From contig JBANAY010000004.1 of assembly GCA_037952775.1 (NCBI GenBank), positions 10,230,001-10,294,000 on the forward strand: a stretch of 64,000 bases of DNA, given 5' to 3'. Shown one piece after another: positions 33,352 through 46,652 of the stretch (position 1 is the first letter of the stretch; each line of letters opens with the position of its first letter). The position numbers and the translations under genes are program-made. The notes beneath the pieces are model-generated. The model saw nothing but the letters and a program-made list of their open reading frames with translations. It was not told where the DNA came from and made no database searches. This stretch comes from Clonostachys chloroleuca. Lineage: Eukaryota; Ascomycota; Sordariomycetes; Hypocreales; Bionectriaceae.

Positions 33352-34124
33352 ATTTTTTAAAAGGTTAAGGTCTCTAGTATAGGGTAGACTAGCTGTAGGG
33401 TAAGCTAGGTCTAGGGTAGATAAAGCCTATAGGGTAGGCTCCGAAATACTAGAGAAGGATTATTTAAAAAGATATAGTAGAAGGTACAGGCTCTATAAGA
33501 GAAAATAAAGCTCTATTAGCTATAGGGTAGCTAAGAAAGATAGACTGTAGAATAGATAAAAGAGTATATTAGTAACTTATAGAATCTCTATCTAGCAGGG
33601 AGGAAGCCCTATACTTATAGGTATTTCCAGGCTATAAGGGCCCTGAAGATAATATATTACCTTCTGTAATACAGACTTATAACTACTATAAGGTTCTTAT
33701 ACAGAGGGATATAAAACTACTAATACAGATACTATAGTAGATATAAAGTCTACTAATACAGCTACTATAGTAATTATAAGGTTTACTAAACTAAGTACTA
33801 AGGTTCTTATATAGTAGATATAAGATCTACTAATATAAGTACTATAGTAGATCTAAAGTCTGCTAATACAGCTGCTTTAGTATAATATAGGATTACTAGT
33901 ACAGATACTACAGTAGCTATTATAGTAGTTATAACTACTAATATAATTACTCTAATAGGTAGCTATAGTAGGTTAGGCTAGTAGCTTTAGAGAGCTTCTA
34001 GCTTTGGAGAGCCCTAAGTTAGTTATTTTATTCCTCCTTACCCTATACTAATCTGAGATTATTTAATTAACTAATATAGGGTAATCTGGATCTACCCTAT
34101 AGTCTATAGGGTAAATCTTAACAG
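33352..34124. mobile_element. Nested short element, copy A (about 773 bp)
   Basis: It starts near TTTTTTAAAAGGTTAAGGTC and ends at CTATAGGGTAAATCTTAAC. It interrupts the gag end of gypsy copy 1 and aligns with 40804-41454 and 47575-48275. The ends are imperfect inverted repeats (GTTAAG... at one end, CTTAAC at the other). AGTA flanks it on both sides. It is longer than copy B because an internal segment with repeated CTACTAATACAG and TATAGTAGATATAA words is duplicated. No coding frame is seen, so it is non-autonomous or decayed. Confidence 0.7.
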
Positions 34125-34280
34125 TATTATCCTTAATAGTTAGAATAAGTAGATTATTATTAGTAGTAAGAGTATATTATTACTAAGCTTAGAGTATTAT
34201 AGTAGTTATAATATCTTCTTTATTATTATATAGTAATTAAGATAAAGTAATTAGCTAAATAAGAGTTATTAATATATAAT

Positions 34281-34505
34281 AGTTAGATAGCTTATACTAA
34301 ATAAGGGTTTAGAATAAATTAGAGTTAAACTAATTAGAGTATTATTCTAAGTAGTATAATTAGATTATCTTAAGCTATATAATATAAGTTACTATTAATA
34401 TATAAGTATTATAGAGCTAGTAATAATAGATATATAGATAATATTATTAATAACTATTTAAAAGAGTATTCTATCTAGTAAAATAAATATATATATATAC
34501 TAGAG
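34281..34505 (-). repeat. LTR of gypsy copy 1 (5' LTR, truncated)
   Basis: It matches the first 220 or so bases of the other LTRs and then breaks at TATATATATATACTAG|AGAATTA, where unrelated repeat sequence begins. Confidence 0.75.
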
Positions 34506-34639
34506 AATTATTAAAGCTTAGTAATAATCCTGAGTTAAGGATTATAAGGATTATTATAAGATCTAAATAATCTAGGTATAATTAGAGAGAAAAAGTAGAG
34601 TCTATATATAATAGTATATATTAGTTAAATTTATAATAC

Positions 34640-35280
34640 TAGCTAATACTTCTAATAAAGCTCTTTAAAAGATAATAGCTATTATTAGAGATAATATAAA
34701 ATAGCTATTTACTAATTATATTTATTATATATTACTTTAATAAGTTAAGAGTTTACTTATTATAATAAAGCTATTTTTAATAATATAGATTAAGCAGCTA
34801 TATCTACTTAGTTTATTACTTTATTATATAGTCTATCTAGTACCTATAAGTACTTATAAAGAATAGAGATTAATTAGAAAAAAAGCTATATTTTAGAAAT
34901 AACTACTTTTTTATATAGATCTACTATAATCTAATATATAACTTATAGTTTTAATATATTATATACTATATTAAGATAATTAGAATAGAAATAGCTTTTA
35001 AAAATTAATTATTTAAGCTTTATATTTTTTTTTAATTATATTTAGATCAGGGTATTATTTATATTAAGCTAGAGTATATTAGAGTTTATTTTAATTTGAT
35101 CTAAAATTATATATATTTAGAAATAAGAAAAGCTAGTTATATAAGATTATTAGTTATTTTATTTCTATAAATATAATATATATTTATAGCTATAGAATAT
35201 TTTTATTAGGAATAATATAAATTTAATATTAATTTAATATCTATTTATATATAATTAGTTATACTATATAATAAATAAAA
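34640..35280. repeat. Repeat shared in inverted orientation with 57.2-57.9 kb
   Basis: Its reverse complement aligns with about 57235-57860. Shared words include AATAAAGCTATTTTTAATA, AGCTATATCTACTTA and, further right, CTATAGAATATTTTTATTAG. Family unknown; no coding capacity remains. Confidence 0.65.
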
Positions 35281-35812
35281 TGCTTATAGTTAGTAATAAT
35301 ATTAATTATATTCTAATCTCTATTATCTAGTTTAGCTTTATTTTTATATTAGTTATAGAAATATATCTAGAACTAATATCTTATAATATTAATAAAATAT
35401 ATTTCTATAAATCTAATTTTATCTTTATCTTTTTTAAGTTTTATTAAAAAGAATTTAAAGTAAGTTTAAAATTAAATTTTAAATTTATTTAGTTTCTAAA
35501 TATCTTTAAAGAATAGTTCTAATAGAGCTAGATAAATAATTTCTTTTTAATCTTTCTAATACTTTTTTTTAAGATTTTTAATATATAGTATAAGTTATTT
35601 AATTATCTACTAAATAATTAGGTCTTTTAGAATATTATTCTAAATAATATAATCAGATTATTATATAGCTATATAATATAAATTATAATTTATATATAAG
35701 TATTATAGAGCTAGTAATAATAGATATATAGATAATATTACTAATAACTATTTAAAAGAGTATTCTATTTAATAAAATAAATATATATATATACTAAAAG
35801 CTTATAAGGGCT
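35281..35812 (-). mobile_element. Truncated gypsy fragment: gag start joined to partial LTR
   Basis: 35281-35630 matches the 5' part of gag in copy 2 (about 45850-46160) and 35634-35801 matches the inner part of the LTR. The leader and the first part of the LTR that separate them in copy 2 are missing. The junction falls at TATTATTCTA, a word present at both ends of the missing piece. Confidence 0.65.
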
Positions 35813-38626
35813 TACTAGTAATCTAGAGTAAGTCTGGTTAAGGATTATTAAAGCTTATTAGTAATCCAGAGTAATCTATCTATTATTTATACAAAAAATA
35901 GAGTATACTATATAATACTATAGTATATACTTTATTTATAATAGTATTATAAAGATAAAGATTCTAATATATATTATAATACTTATTTAATATACTATAA
36001 TAATTATTTATATCTAGTTAGATAGATCTATTAGATTATTTATAAGCTCTATATTAAGCTTTAGCTTACTAGATTAATATACTATAACTAGTAGACCTAT
36101 AGGCTTTTAGAGCTCTATAATAATAGAGGTTTTAGGTTTTTAAAGTTCTAAAGTAAATACTATAGCTAGTAATATTTTAAGCTCTTAGAGCTCTATAGCT
36201 AATAGTTTAAATACTATAGCTAGTAAGTTAGAGAGTTCTTATAGTAGCTATTATAATAGCTTTTAAATCTTTTTTATATACTTTATTTTCTTTATTTCTT
36301 TTTTTAAAAATCTTAAGAGAGATAGGTTTTATAACTATAAGCTTTATTTTATAAAGTCTATATCTTTTAAAATCCTTAAATAAAAGGTTTTAATAATTAG
36401 TCTCTTTAATAGAATATAAATCTAATAGATTTTAAAGCTTAAGAATATTAATATTTACTTTAAAATAGTTCTAGAGACTAATTTAATAGTTTTAGCTTAC
36501 TATTTAGAATAAATAAAAACTTTATAATAAGCTTTAATAACTCTGTAAGCTTAAAAACTAAATTTAAAAGAGATTTTAAACTCTAGCTCTTAAAGAAATA
36601 GCTATTATAGAGGTAAATTATAATTATTAATAATAGTATTATTAACTAATTAAAAAACCTCTAGAAGAATATAATACTAAAGATATAATAAAAGCTTAAA
36701 TTATTATAAAATAGCTCTAAATCTATCTATTAGTATTTTAATAAACTATTTAGAGAGCTTATTCTATTAGTAAATATAGAGATTTAAGATATTAAAAATA
36801 GTACTTTTAATAACTAGTTAGTTTACTAAATTCCTTATAATTTCTCTACTATTAAAGTAAAATTTAGTAAAATAGTATTTATAGTAATTAAATAAGCTCT
36901 AATAAAAGCTTTAAATAATAATAATTATAATAGTTTCTTTCTTATTAGAAAGAAGAATAATCTATTTATAATAGGTTTTTCTATTTATTAAAATAAACTC
37001 TATAGACTTTCTATTATATAGTATAAGCTTAAAATAGAAAGTATTTTCTTCTATAGAGTTTAAAACTCTAAGTAGATTAGGAATAGCTATATATACTAAA
37101 AGCCTATAGCTTTTAGTAATAATATATACTAAATTATAGAAATCTTTTTCTTTTATAGAGTTAAAGTTAGAAAGATTTTTTATAATTTTAATAGTTTTTT
37201 TTTAATAGCTAAAGCTCTATATAATCTAGCTATATATACTAAATATCTACTAATTATAATAGATCTTTATAGATTTTAGATATCTATAATAGAGATCTAA
37301 TAGTATTAATAGTTCCTTATTTTAAAGTCTTTTTAATATTAAGATTAGAATAATTTCTTTCTAAAAGCTTATAAATAAAAATCTTAATAGATATTATAAT
37401 ATACTATTTAATAGGCTTAATAAGCTCTTTAATAGATTATTTAATAAGCTTAATAAGCTTACTAAGCTCTATAAAATCTAGAGCTTTAAAAGCTTATTTA
37501 GAGGTTTTAAAAAGAATTTAAATCTCTATTATATATTATTTAGTAGATTTAGTAAATTTATTAAACTCTATAAAATCTAAAGTTTTAAAAGCTTATTTAG
37601 AAGCCTTAAAGAGAATCTAAACCTCTATAAAGTAGTTATAGCTAGTATAAATAAAGAGCTTTTTTAATATTATTAGCTTAAGGGTTTTTTTCCCTCTTTA
37701 GCTATAAATAAAAGCTATATTTTTTAGAGTTTAGTAAACTATAATAAGTTCTATTATTTATAAATAGCTATTATTTTAAAAAAGGATCTTCTAAATTATA
37801 ATACTTTATTTTACTAACTGAATTAATCTCTAGAGTAAATAGAAATAGAGCTTTTTTTAATTCTAAATCCCTATAGATTAGAAGGTTTAAAGAGATTAGA
37901 ATTTAAAATATAATAGTTCTAATACTTCTAGAATAGATCTTACTAGCTATTATAAAAATATAGTTTATTTTAGTATTTTTTAGAGCTTTATAATCCTTAT
38001 AATAGATTTTATTATTTACTAAATAAACTATAGAGTTTATATTATATAGAAAGATATTTAATAATTTATATTTCTAATTAATAAAGCTAGTAATAATAGA
38101 AGCTATTATAATTTTAATAAGTTTAAAGAACTAATAGATTTAGAAAGCTAGCTAGAAGCTTTTTTTATTACTATCTTCTAATAAACTTTAAAAACCTTCT
38201 AAACTATTATTGAAAGTAAAACTAATAAGTTTAGCTAGCCTTTTTTTTTTTTAGAGATTTTAAATTTTATCTTTTTCTATTAGATCTTTTTACTTTTTTC
38301 TTTAGAGCTCTTTTTATAGCTTAAGAGCTTTCTTTTAATAAGTTTTTTAGTATATTTAGCTCTATAATTAATAGTCTTAGCTTCTAAAGGCTTTAATAAT
38401 TCTAATATTATTCTATTAGTATTTAGCTTATTATAAAAAAACCTCTTTTAAAGCCTCTAGATATTAATCTATTTAATCTATAGAGATTATAATAACTCTA
38501 GCTAGTAATAATCTAGCTAGAAGATTATTAAATATACTATTAAAGATCTCTAAAGAGCTTTTAAAGTTCTTATAATAGAGCTTATAAAATTAGATATATA
38601 GATAGTTATACTAAATTTTATATAAC
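35813..38626. repeat. AT-rich degraded repeat of unknown family
   Basis: No recognisable domain. A diverged internal duplication of about 60-70 bases is visible near 37468 and 37571, around CTCTATAAAATCTA and TTTAAAAGCTTATTTAGA. Probably another RIP-mutated transposon. Confidence 0.5.
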
Positions 38627-38996
38627 AGTTAGATAACTTATACTAGACAGGGTCTAGGGTAGATCAGGGTTAAACTAATTAGAGTATTATTCTAAGTAGT
38701 ATAATTAGGTTATTTTAAGCTATATAATATAAGTTACTATTAATATATAAGTATTATAGAGCTAGTAATAATAGATATATAGATAATATTATTAATATCT
38801 ATCTAAAAGAGTATATAAGCTATAGAAATAAATATATATATATACTAGTATATTTACTAGAGTATTTATAATAGTTTTTATTTAAGACTTTATTTATCTA
38901 AAATAAAGTTATCTTTATTAAATACTAAAGTAGATTAGTACTATTTACTTTATATATAACTTCCTATAGTTTAAAAATAGTCTTTATTTATAATAT
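38627..38996 (-). repeat. LTR of gypsy copy 2 (3' LTR)
   Basis: Begins near CAGTTAGATAACTTATACTA and ends near CTTTATTTATAATAT, the last point of similarity with 46283-46652. Confidence 0.8.
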
Positions 38997-40803
38997 AATA
39001 CCCTCTTTCTATTAGTTTTATTCTTAAGATTATTTTATTATACTATACTATTATTATATATACTTAATCCTATATTTATTTTATATAGTAATTACTTATT
39101 AATAAAATATCTAGCTATATATTAAAATAAAAGAAATCTAAGTTAGTATATAATTATACTTAAAAGTCAGAATATATTATTATATATAGTTTTAAGGTTC
39201 TTTTATATTCCTATTATATTAAGAAGAATACTTTATATATTATTATTCTAAATATTAGCTATTATATAACTTATTATTATTTAGATTATTTATATAATTA
39301 TTTATAATTTCTAATATTATTAAATAAGTATATTATAGTTAATACTTATTATAGCTAATAACTTATATAGTTAAAAAAATTAATAAAGAGCTTTTTTATC
39401 TTAAAAATAAAGAGTTCTAAGTTGAAATAGTATTAGCTAAAGCTTTTATATAAATTTCTTATTTATAGAAGATATAGAAGTAGCTTTATAAAAAAGGTAT
39501 AAAGATACTAAAGAAGAGTCTAAATAATATAGAAGTATTAGAAAAAGAGAAATAGAAGAAAATAGAGAAGAGAAATTATTAGGAGGAATTAGAATATATC
39601 CAGGCTTAAGAGAATAAGCTAGTATTCTAGATCTAAAGTACTTATACTATAGAAATAGTTAATTTTTCTAGTTTCTTTTTTAATTCTTCTATAGAGAATC
39701 TCTTTAGTAATATTACCTAAGATAGTATTACTAATTCTTCTTCTTCTAGTAGAATTAATAAATAAGCTACTAGTAGTTTTTTAAATATTTAGTAGGTTCT
39801 TATATATTATCTTTTTTATTATATTCTTTCTATTTTATTAAATAGAATATTTATTTATTTTTAACTTTCTTTTTTAGTATTTTTTCTAATTTATATTCTT
39901 TCTTATAGATTTTAATTAAATAATCTTATTCTAATATACTTTCTAATACTTTTTTAAATAATAAAATATAAAAAACTAAATAGATATATATTATATCTAG
40001 TAATAATAGTTTATAGTTAATATCTAATTTTCTATTCTTAATTTTAAATAGTTTAAATTTTTTATAATCTAATTTATTATTTAGTTATATTATTATAATA
40101 TTTTTATAAAGTAGATAGATTTTATCTCTCTTCTTTAAAATTAGTTCTTTTAATCTTATTTTATTATAGTATTTCTTTATTCTTTTTTAAATATATTCTA
40201 ATTCTGTTTTTATTTCTATATATAGTAAGTATAATATTTCTTTTATAAATATAGTAGTAGATATATCTAGTCTATTAAGTATTTATTTATTCTGGAAATC
40301 TAATTTATAACTATAGTTTATATATATAGATATAAGCTAGATAGATTTTTATACTAAACTATTATATATAATCTATACTATTAGTAATAGTTATATCTAA
40401 TTATTTGATTTATAATTAATATATACTTATAAGTATTATTCTAGTATTTAATTTAAATATTCTATTTATCTATTACTCTGGGGGTAATAGGCTATAGAAA
40501 GCTTATATTTAGTCTCTATTTATACTATAAGTAACTACTAAAACTTAGAGATAAATATTATCTCTCTATCTGAAATTATTTCTTTAGATAATCTATAGTA
40601 ACTAACTATATATTATAGGAATTAGTATATAAAATCTTCTATAAAGCTTACTTTCTTATATAGAATAAAATATCTATATTTTATAAGTCTATTAATAATA
40701 ATTAAAATACTATTATACTATACTTTTATTATAGGTTTTATTAATAATAGTAGTTTAGTAATATAATTAAAGAATATTAATTACTATAGTTATTCTAATA
40801 TTA

Positions 40804-41454
40804 GTTTTGAAAGATTAAGGTCTCCAGTATAGGGTAGACTAGCTGTAGGGTAAGCTGGTCTAGGGTAGATAAAGCCTATAGGGTAGGCTCTAAAATACTA
40901 GAGAAGGATTATTTAAAAAGGTATAGTAGAAGGTATAAGCTCTATAAGAGAAAATAAAGCTCTATTAGCTATAGGGTAGCTAAGAAAGATAGACTATAAG
41001 GTAGATAAAAGAGTATATTAATAACTTATAGAATCTCTATCTAGTAGGGAGGAAGTCCTATACTTATAGGTATTTCCAAGCTATAAGAACCCTGAAGATA
41101 ATATATTACCTTCTGTAATACAGGCTTATAACTGCTATAAAGTTCTTATACAGAGGGATATAAGACTGCTAATACAGATACTATAGCGGATATAAAGTCT
41201 ACTAATATAGCTGCTTTAGTGTAATACGGGATTACTAGTACGGACGCTATAGCGGCTGTTACAGCGGTTGTAACCGCTAATATAATTACCCTAACAGGTA
41301 GCTATAGTAGGTTAGGCCAGTAGCTTCAGAGGGCTTCCAGCTTTGGAGAGCCTTAAGTTAGTTATTTTATTCCTCCTTACCCTATACTAATCTTTAATTA
41401 ACTGATATAGGGTAATCTGGATCTACCCTATAGTCTATAGGGTAAATCTTAACA
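40804..41454. mobile_element. Nested short element, copy B (651 bp), least mutated copy
   Basis: It starts GTTTTGAAAGATTAAGG and ends GTAAATCTTAACA, with ATTA on both sides (40800-40803 and 41455-41458). Copy 1 of the gypsy element has the uninterrupted site (about 28843-28855), so this is a genuine insertion. It keeps more G/C than its surroundings, including GCGG and CCGC words near 41250-41280 that read GTAG and CTAC in copy A. The imperfect inverted ends and lack of a reading frame suggest a MITE-like non-autonomous DNA transposon; superfamily unknown. Confidence 0.75.
41263..41278. other. Palindrome inside nested element copy B
   Basis: AGCGGTT-GT-AACCGCT, 7-bp perfect arms around a 2-base centre. 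In copy A the corresponding bases read as AGTAGTTATAACTACT, consistent with transitions on both strands. Confidence 0.85.
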
Positions 41455-42595
41455 ATTAGAACTAGTTTAAGTTCTCTATAGAGTTTATATCTTATAAACT
41501 TAATTTATATATAAGTATTATATTTTAAAACTATAGTTTATATATCTTTTTATAGACTAGGGTAATTATAGTATTATCTTATTCTATTAAATATTTTCTT
41601 AATTTCTTAATATTCTAAGAGTAAATATTTATAGATTTCTTTAATAAGTATTATTTTTATATTTTATTATATTATCTTTATATCTAGTATAATATTTATT
41701 TAGACTTTTATATATACTATTTCCTTTAGTATAGTACTTAAAGTTTTCTATACTAAATATCCTTTATTATTTATAGTAAATAATTATTTATTTATCTTAA
41801 GAACTATTTATTTATATTTAGGTTTCTAGCTAAGAGTATTAGCTTTTCTATTTTCTAATTCTTTTTAATATATAATTTTATAATTAAATTTTAATAAATA
41901 CTTAATATAGTATATTTATCTCCTATTAAGTTATTAGATTATAGTAAAATATTAAATATTCTTATAATCTATATATACCTTAACTTTATATTATATCTCT
42001 AGATAGTAATACTTAAATTCTTTAAATATATATATAATAGCTATAAATTCCTTATTATAGATAGAGTAGTTAAGTTCTATACTATATAGCTTCTTTAAGT
42101 AGAAGGCTATAGGGTATAGTTTCTCTTTATTATCTTTTTAGCTAATTTATATACTAATTATAAAATCCGAAGTATTAGTTTTAAGCTTTACTTTCTTTAT
42201 AGAATTAAATATCTATAGTATAAGTTCTAAAAGTATATATTCCTTAATTTTATAAAATACTTTATACTATTTATTATTCTATTAAAATTTAATTTTCTTT
42301 TTTATAGTATTATATAAGGGTATAGTAATTTTTCTATAGTTCTTAATAAATTATTAATAGTAATTAGTAAATCTAAGAAAGACTTATACTTTCTTAATAG
42401 TTTTTAATTCTTCCTAATCTTTAACTATAGTAATTTTATCTTATTCTATTTATATTTTATTTAATTAAATAGTATATTCTAAGAAGTTAACTTCTTATAT
42501 ATAGAAAAAGCTTTTTTCTAGTTCTATAAGAAGCTTTACTTACTCTAATTTTTCTAAGATCTTATAGATATATTCTTTATAGATCTCTAGATTAT

Positions 42596-42645
42596 TAGAA
42601 AATATTAGTATATTATCTAGATAAATAACTATAAAGATATTAAAA
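42596..42645 (-). pseudogene. Reverse transcriptase active-site remnant (YLDN), gypsy copy 2
   Basis: The minus-strand reading is FIVIYLDNILIFS. One of the two catalytic aspartates remains, so this copy is less altered here than copy 1. Confidence 0.9.
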
Positions 42646-45600
42646 TACTTCTAAAGTATTTAATTAATTATTTATTAGAATATTATAGATATATTTATTA
42701 GTCTAAAGAGTATAATAAGATACTTATAGAGATTAAACTTTATTCTAAATACTATTTTCTATTTATCTCTTTCCTTAATTTATATTAAGTTATAAGCTCC
42801 CTTTAAGTCTAATACTATAAACTACTATTTACCCTATAATTAATCTCTAAGTTTAGTAATTAGTAGTAAGAATATTCTATCTTTATATATAATCTTATTT
42901 AGCTATCTATAATTAATAACTAAATAGAGTTTACTATTCTTCTTTAGTATAAATATTATAAGGTATTCTATAGATAAGGTTAATAAATATATATAGTTTT
43001 TTACTAATATATTATTAATATATTTATAGAGTATCTATAACTAAGGTTCTATAAAATTATATAGTTTATAGAAATCTAGTTCCCTTTCTTTAATAATAGA
43101 GATTTTATAATTCTACTAACTATATTCTAATAGCTCTATTTTAAGTTCTTCTATAAATAATATCTTTTTAAAATAATTATATTTCTATAGAATATTCTTA
43201 AGATATTTTTCCTATTTTAGATATTTTTTTTACTAGTACTTATACTATATATTATTTTCTTTATTTTATTAGACTTTCTATTTATTATTTATTTAACTCT
43301 ATTTTTTAATTCTAATATTAAATAATTCTATAGATAGTTTTTCTATTTCCTTTTACTATTAACTATATTTAACTTTATATTCTTATTATTATTCTTTTAT
43401 TAATTAGTCCTAGTTAATTAGTACTAAGAATATATCTAAAAACTATTCTTATTTCTATATTCTTTCTAAGATCTATATTATCTATCTTAGTTCTTATTAA
43501 GATAAGTTTTTTATTATACTAGGTTATAGTACTATTAAGATTATAATTACTATATCTACTTATTATTATAAGTTATTATTTTAGTTTTTTATAGTAGTAC
43601 TTTTAGTTATTAAAGAATTATCTTATTCCCCTAATATTTAATAAAATTTTAATTTCTATTAATTCTAATATAGATTTATAAAAGTATTTCTCTACTCTAT
43701 ATAGCTAGTAAACTAGTTTATTAGTAGGGTTATATTTTATAGCTATAGTAATCCTAATATTATATTATAGGTTCCTAGTAGTATTAAATTATAAATAATA
43801 TTAAATTTCTTTCTTTAGATTTTAATTATAAAATAATTAGTTTTAGAATTAATAATTCTATTATTATATTTAAACTTTAAGTCTTTAATATTTATAACTA
43901 TATAGGTTTCTTCCTTTTTTTTTTATAGTAAGTAGAATTAGTTAATTATTATTAGTAAAATATAATTTTCCTATACTCTATAGTTAATAAATACTATAAA
44001 CTAATTCTCTTTAATTTTAATATTTATAAGAATATTAAGTAAGCTTTCTATTTCTATTACTCCTAAGGTTCTCTAGTTTCTACTATACTATAGCTCTATT
44101 ATAAATAGTTTATATTATTTTTTATCTAATTAACTTATTCTTCTATATTTTTTTTAGTTCTATCTTTATTAAGCTAGGTTTCTATTAGAGTTTAGGTTTT
44201 CTTCTATTTCTTAATTTTAACTTTTATTTCTTTATTAGTTTATATTTTATCTTTTTTCTTAATAATTTATTTCTATTTATAAGATCTATATATTTCTTCT
44301 TCCTACTTCTGGATTTATTTAAGATACTTTTTTATATAGTTAATATTATTATTAGTATCCCTTATAATTCTTAGTACTTTCTTTTTTATATTTAGATAGT
44401 TTATATAGTTCTAGTTATAGTATTATTTAATATAACTACTATATTTATATATAGAATATACCTTACTTTTCTTTTATTTATACTAGAGCTTAATCTTAGA
44501 GTTCTAGTAGATTTTATATTTAGAGTCTTAATATAATTCTATATACTATTTCTCTATATTATATTTATAGAGATATTCTTCTAAATCTTCCTTTAGAATA
44601 GTATATAATCTAACTAATAGTTATTTAATTATAAATTATTAGGTTTATACTATTATATACTTTAGTAGTATAGTACTAGCTATATATAGAAAAGTATTAA
44701 AATTAACCTTCTTCTACTAGTATAATAAATATTTATAATTATAGTATATAATCTATAATTCTTTAAAATAGTCTTTCTTTAAGATATTCTTCTAATATCC
44801 TAGTATTTATAAGCTTTTTAAATTCTTAATAATATCTACTAGCTATTTTCTATAAACTATTAGCTAGTTATTATTATTAAAGTTCTATTTCTAAATTACT
44901 AGTTAATAATAAATATATACTTTATTATATTCTATAGTTATTTATTCTTTTATTTCCTAATAATATTTCTTATTATAGGTTAAGTATAAGATAAAGTTAT
45001 TTTTATAGTAGAATACTACTTTATACTTAGTTATTAGTCTATATTTATAGATATTTCTTTCTTAGTTTTTATATTTCTTCTTAAGCTTTTTAAATTCTTC
45101 TCTAATTCTTTTCTAATTATTTTTTATAAGATTATATTCTTATTTCTTATTTTTATCTAGAACTTAAGTATAAATAGGTACTAGGGTTAGACTAAACCTA
45201 GGAAATATAAGATTATTAGGTATTCTTTATAGAGCAGATCTTTATATTATATCTAGAACTTTAACTTTTTTATTAGTTTTCTTAACTACTTCTAACTATC
45301 TCTTATCTTTCTTAGTAGATTTCTAATCTTTCTATTTTTTTAGCTTTAGATATTAAAATAAAATATATCTAACTTTATTATAGTTATAGTATTTATATTT
45401 CTTTATAGCTCCTAGCTCTATAAGCTCTAAATATATCCTAGATACTATAGATAGTAGTAGGACTTATTATACTTTATAGTTAGATTTATTAGTTCTAATA
45501 TAGTTCTAACTACTATACCCCTTTCTCTTTTATAGTTTTTATTTATAGATATAGTTATTAATTTATACTATTATAGCTATATATTTAATTAAATTATCTA

Positions 45601-46282
45601 ACTTATCTATTTTAAAGAGATAGTTCTTAACTTTATCCTTAAGTCTATTATAGAATATAGTTTTAAAAGAGCTATTATTCTAGTCTAGATAGGATATAAT
45701 CTCTTTAAACCTAGTAGTATAGCCTAAAGTAGCTCTAGTTTATTATAGATCTTTAAGTTTCTTAATAGCTTATTATTTATAATTAATCTTTCTAAAAGCT
45801 CCTATAAATATAATAATAAAGTTATTATAGCTTATAAGAATATTAACTATTATTTAATCTCTATCTTTTAGTTTAGCTTTATTATTATACTAATTATAAA
45901 GAAATACTTAGAATTATTATTCTATAGTACTAGTAAGATATATTTCTATAAATCTAATCTTATCTTTATTTTCTTTAAGCTTTATTAGAAAGAATTTAAA
46001 ATAGGCTTAGAGTTAGATTTTAAATATATTTAATTTTTAAATATCTCTAGAAAAAGGTTCTAGTAGTATTAGATAAATAATTTCTTTTTAATTCTTTTAA
46101 TATTTCTTTTTAAGATCTTTAATATATAGTATAAGTTATTTAATTATCTACTAGATAGTTAATCTCTTAGGAGTATTATTCTACTAAACAGAGGTTCCTA
46201 GAGTAATTATAATATCTTTCTTTATTATTATATAGTAGCTAAAATAAGATAATTAGCTAAATAAGAGTTATTAATATATAAT

Positions 46283-46652
46283 AGTTAGATAATTTATACT
46301 AAATAGGGTTTAGAGTAGGTTAGAGTTAAACTAATTAAAGTATTATTCTAAGTAGTATAATTAGATTATCTTAAGCTATATAATATAAATTACTATTAAT
46401 ATATAAGTATTATAGAGCTAGTAATAATAGATATATAGATAATACTATTAATAACTATTTAAAAGAGTATATAAGCTATAGAAATAAATATATATATATA
46501 CTAGTATATTTACTAGAGTATTTATAATAGTCTTTATTTAAGACTTTATTTATCTAAAGTAAAATTACTCTTATTAGATACTAAGGTAGATTAGTACTAT
46601 CTATCTTATATATAACTTCCTATAGCCTAAAGGTGGCCTTTATTTATAATAT
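46283..46652 (-). repeat. LTR of gypsy copy 2 (5' LTR)
   Basis: Aligns end to end with 38627-38996. The similarity ends on the right after CTTTATTTATAATAT, which marks the outer end of the element. Confidence 0.8.

Larger units (their letters stand above)
26666..34505 (-). mobile_element. Ty3/gypsy-type LTR retrotransposon copy 1, RIP-inactivated
   Basis: The element runs on the minus strand, with its 3' LTR on the left (about 26666-27038) and a truncated 5' LTR on the right (34281-34505). Read on the minus strand, 30037-29985 encodes YFNIFIIIYLNNILIFS. This is the reverse transcriptase active-site segment, with YLNN in place of YLDD. The Gag zinc knuckle at about 32500-32452 reads KYYNYNKIRYI, with Tyr where Cys and His belong. 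The reverse transcriptase lies near the middle with room for integrase between it and the 3' LTR, which fits the gypsy rather than the copia order. Stops are everywhere. A 773-bp element is nested at 33352-34124. Confidence 0.85.
38627..46652 (-). mobile_element. Ty3/gypsy-type LTR retrotransposon copy 2, RIP-inactivated
   Basis: Minus strand, with both LTRs about 370 bp long: 38627-38996 (3') and 46283-46652 (5'). On the minus strand, 42645-42596 encodes YFNIFIVIYLDNILIFS, the reverse transcriptase motif with one aspartate kept and the second changed to Asn. The Gag zinc knuckle at about 45405-45362 reads KYYNYNKVRYI, with Cys and His replaced by Tyr. Removing the nested element at 40804-41454, the distance from reverse transcriptase to 3' LTR equals that in copy 1 (about 3.3 kb). 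Gag occupies about 45.2-46.15 kb. Many stops; not functional. Confidence 0.87.

Noticed and set aside
40804..41454. AGGGTA-rich ends taken as telomeric repeats
   Set aside because: The spacing is irregular and there is no tandem TTAGGG. The copies are interspersed elements with defined ends inside retrotransposons.
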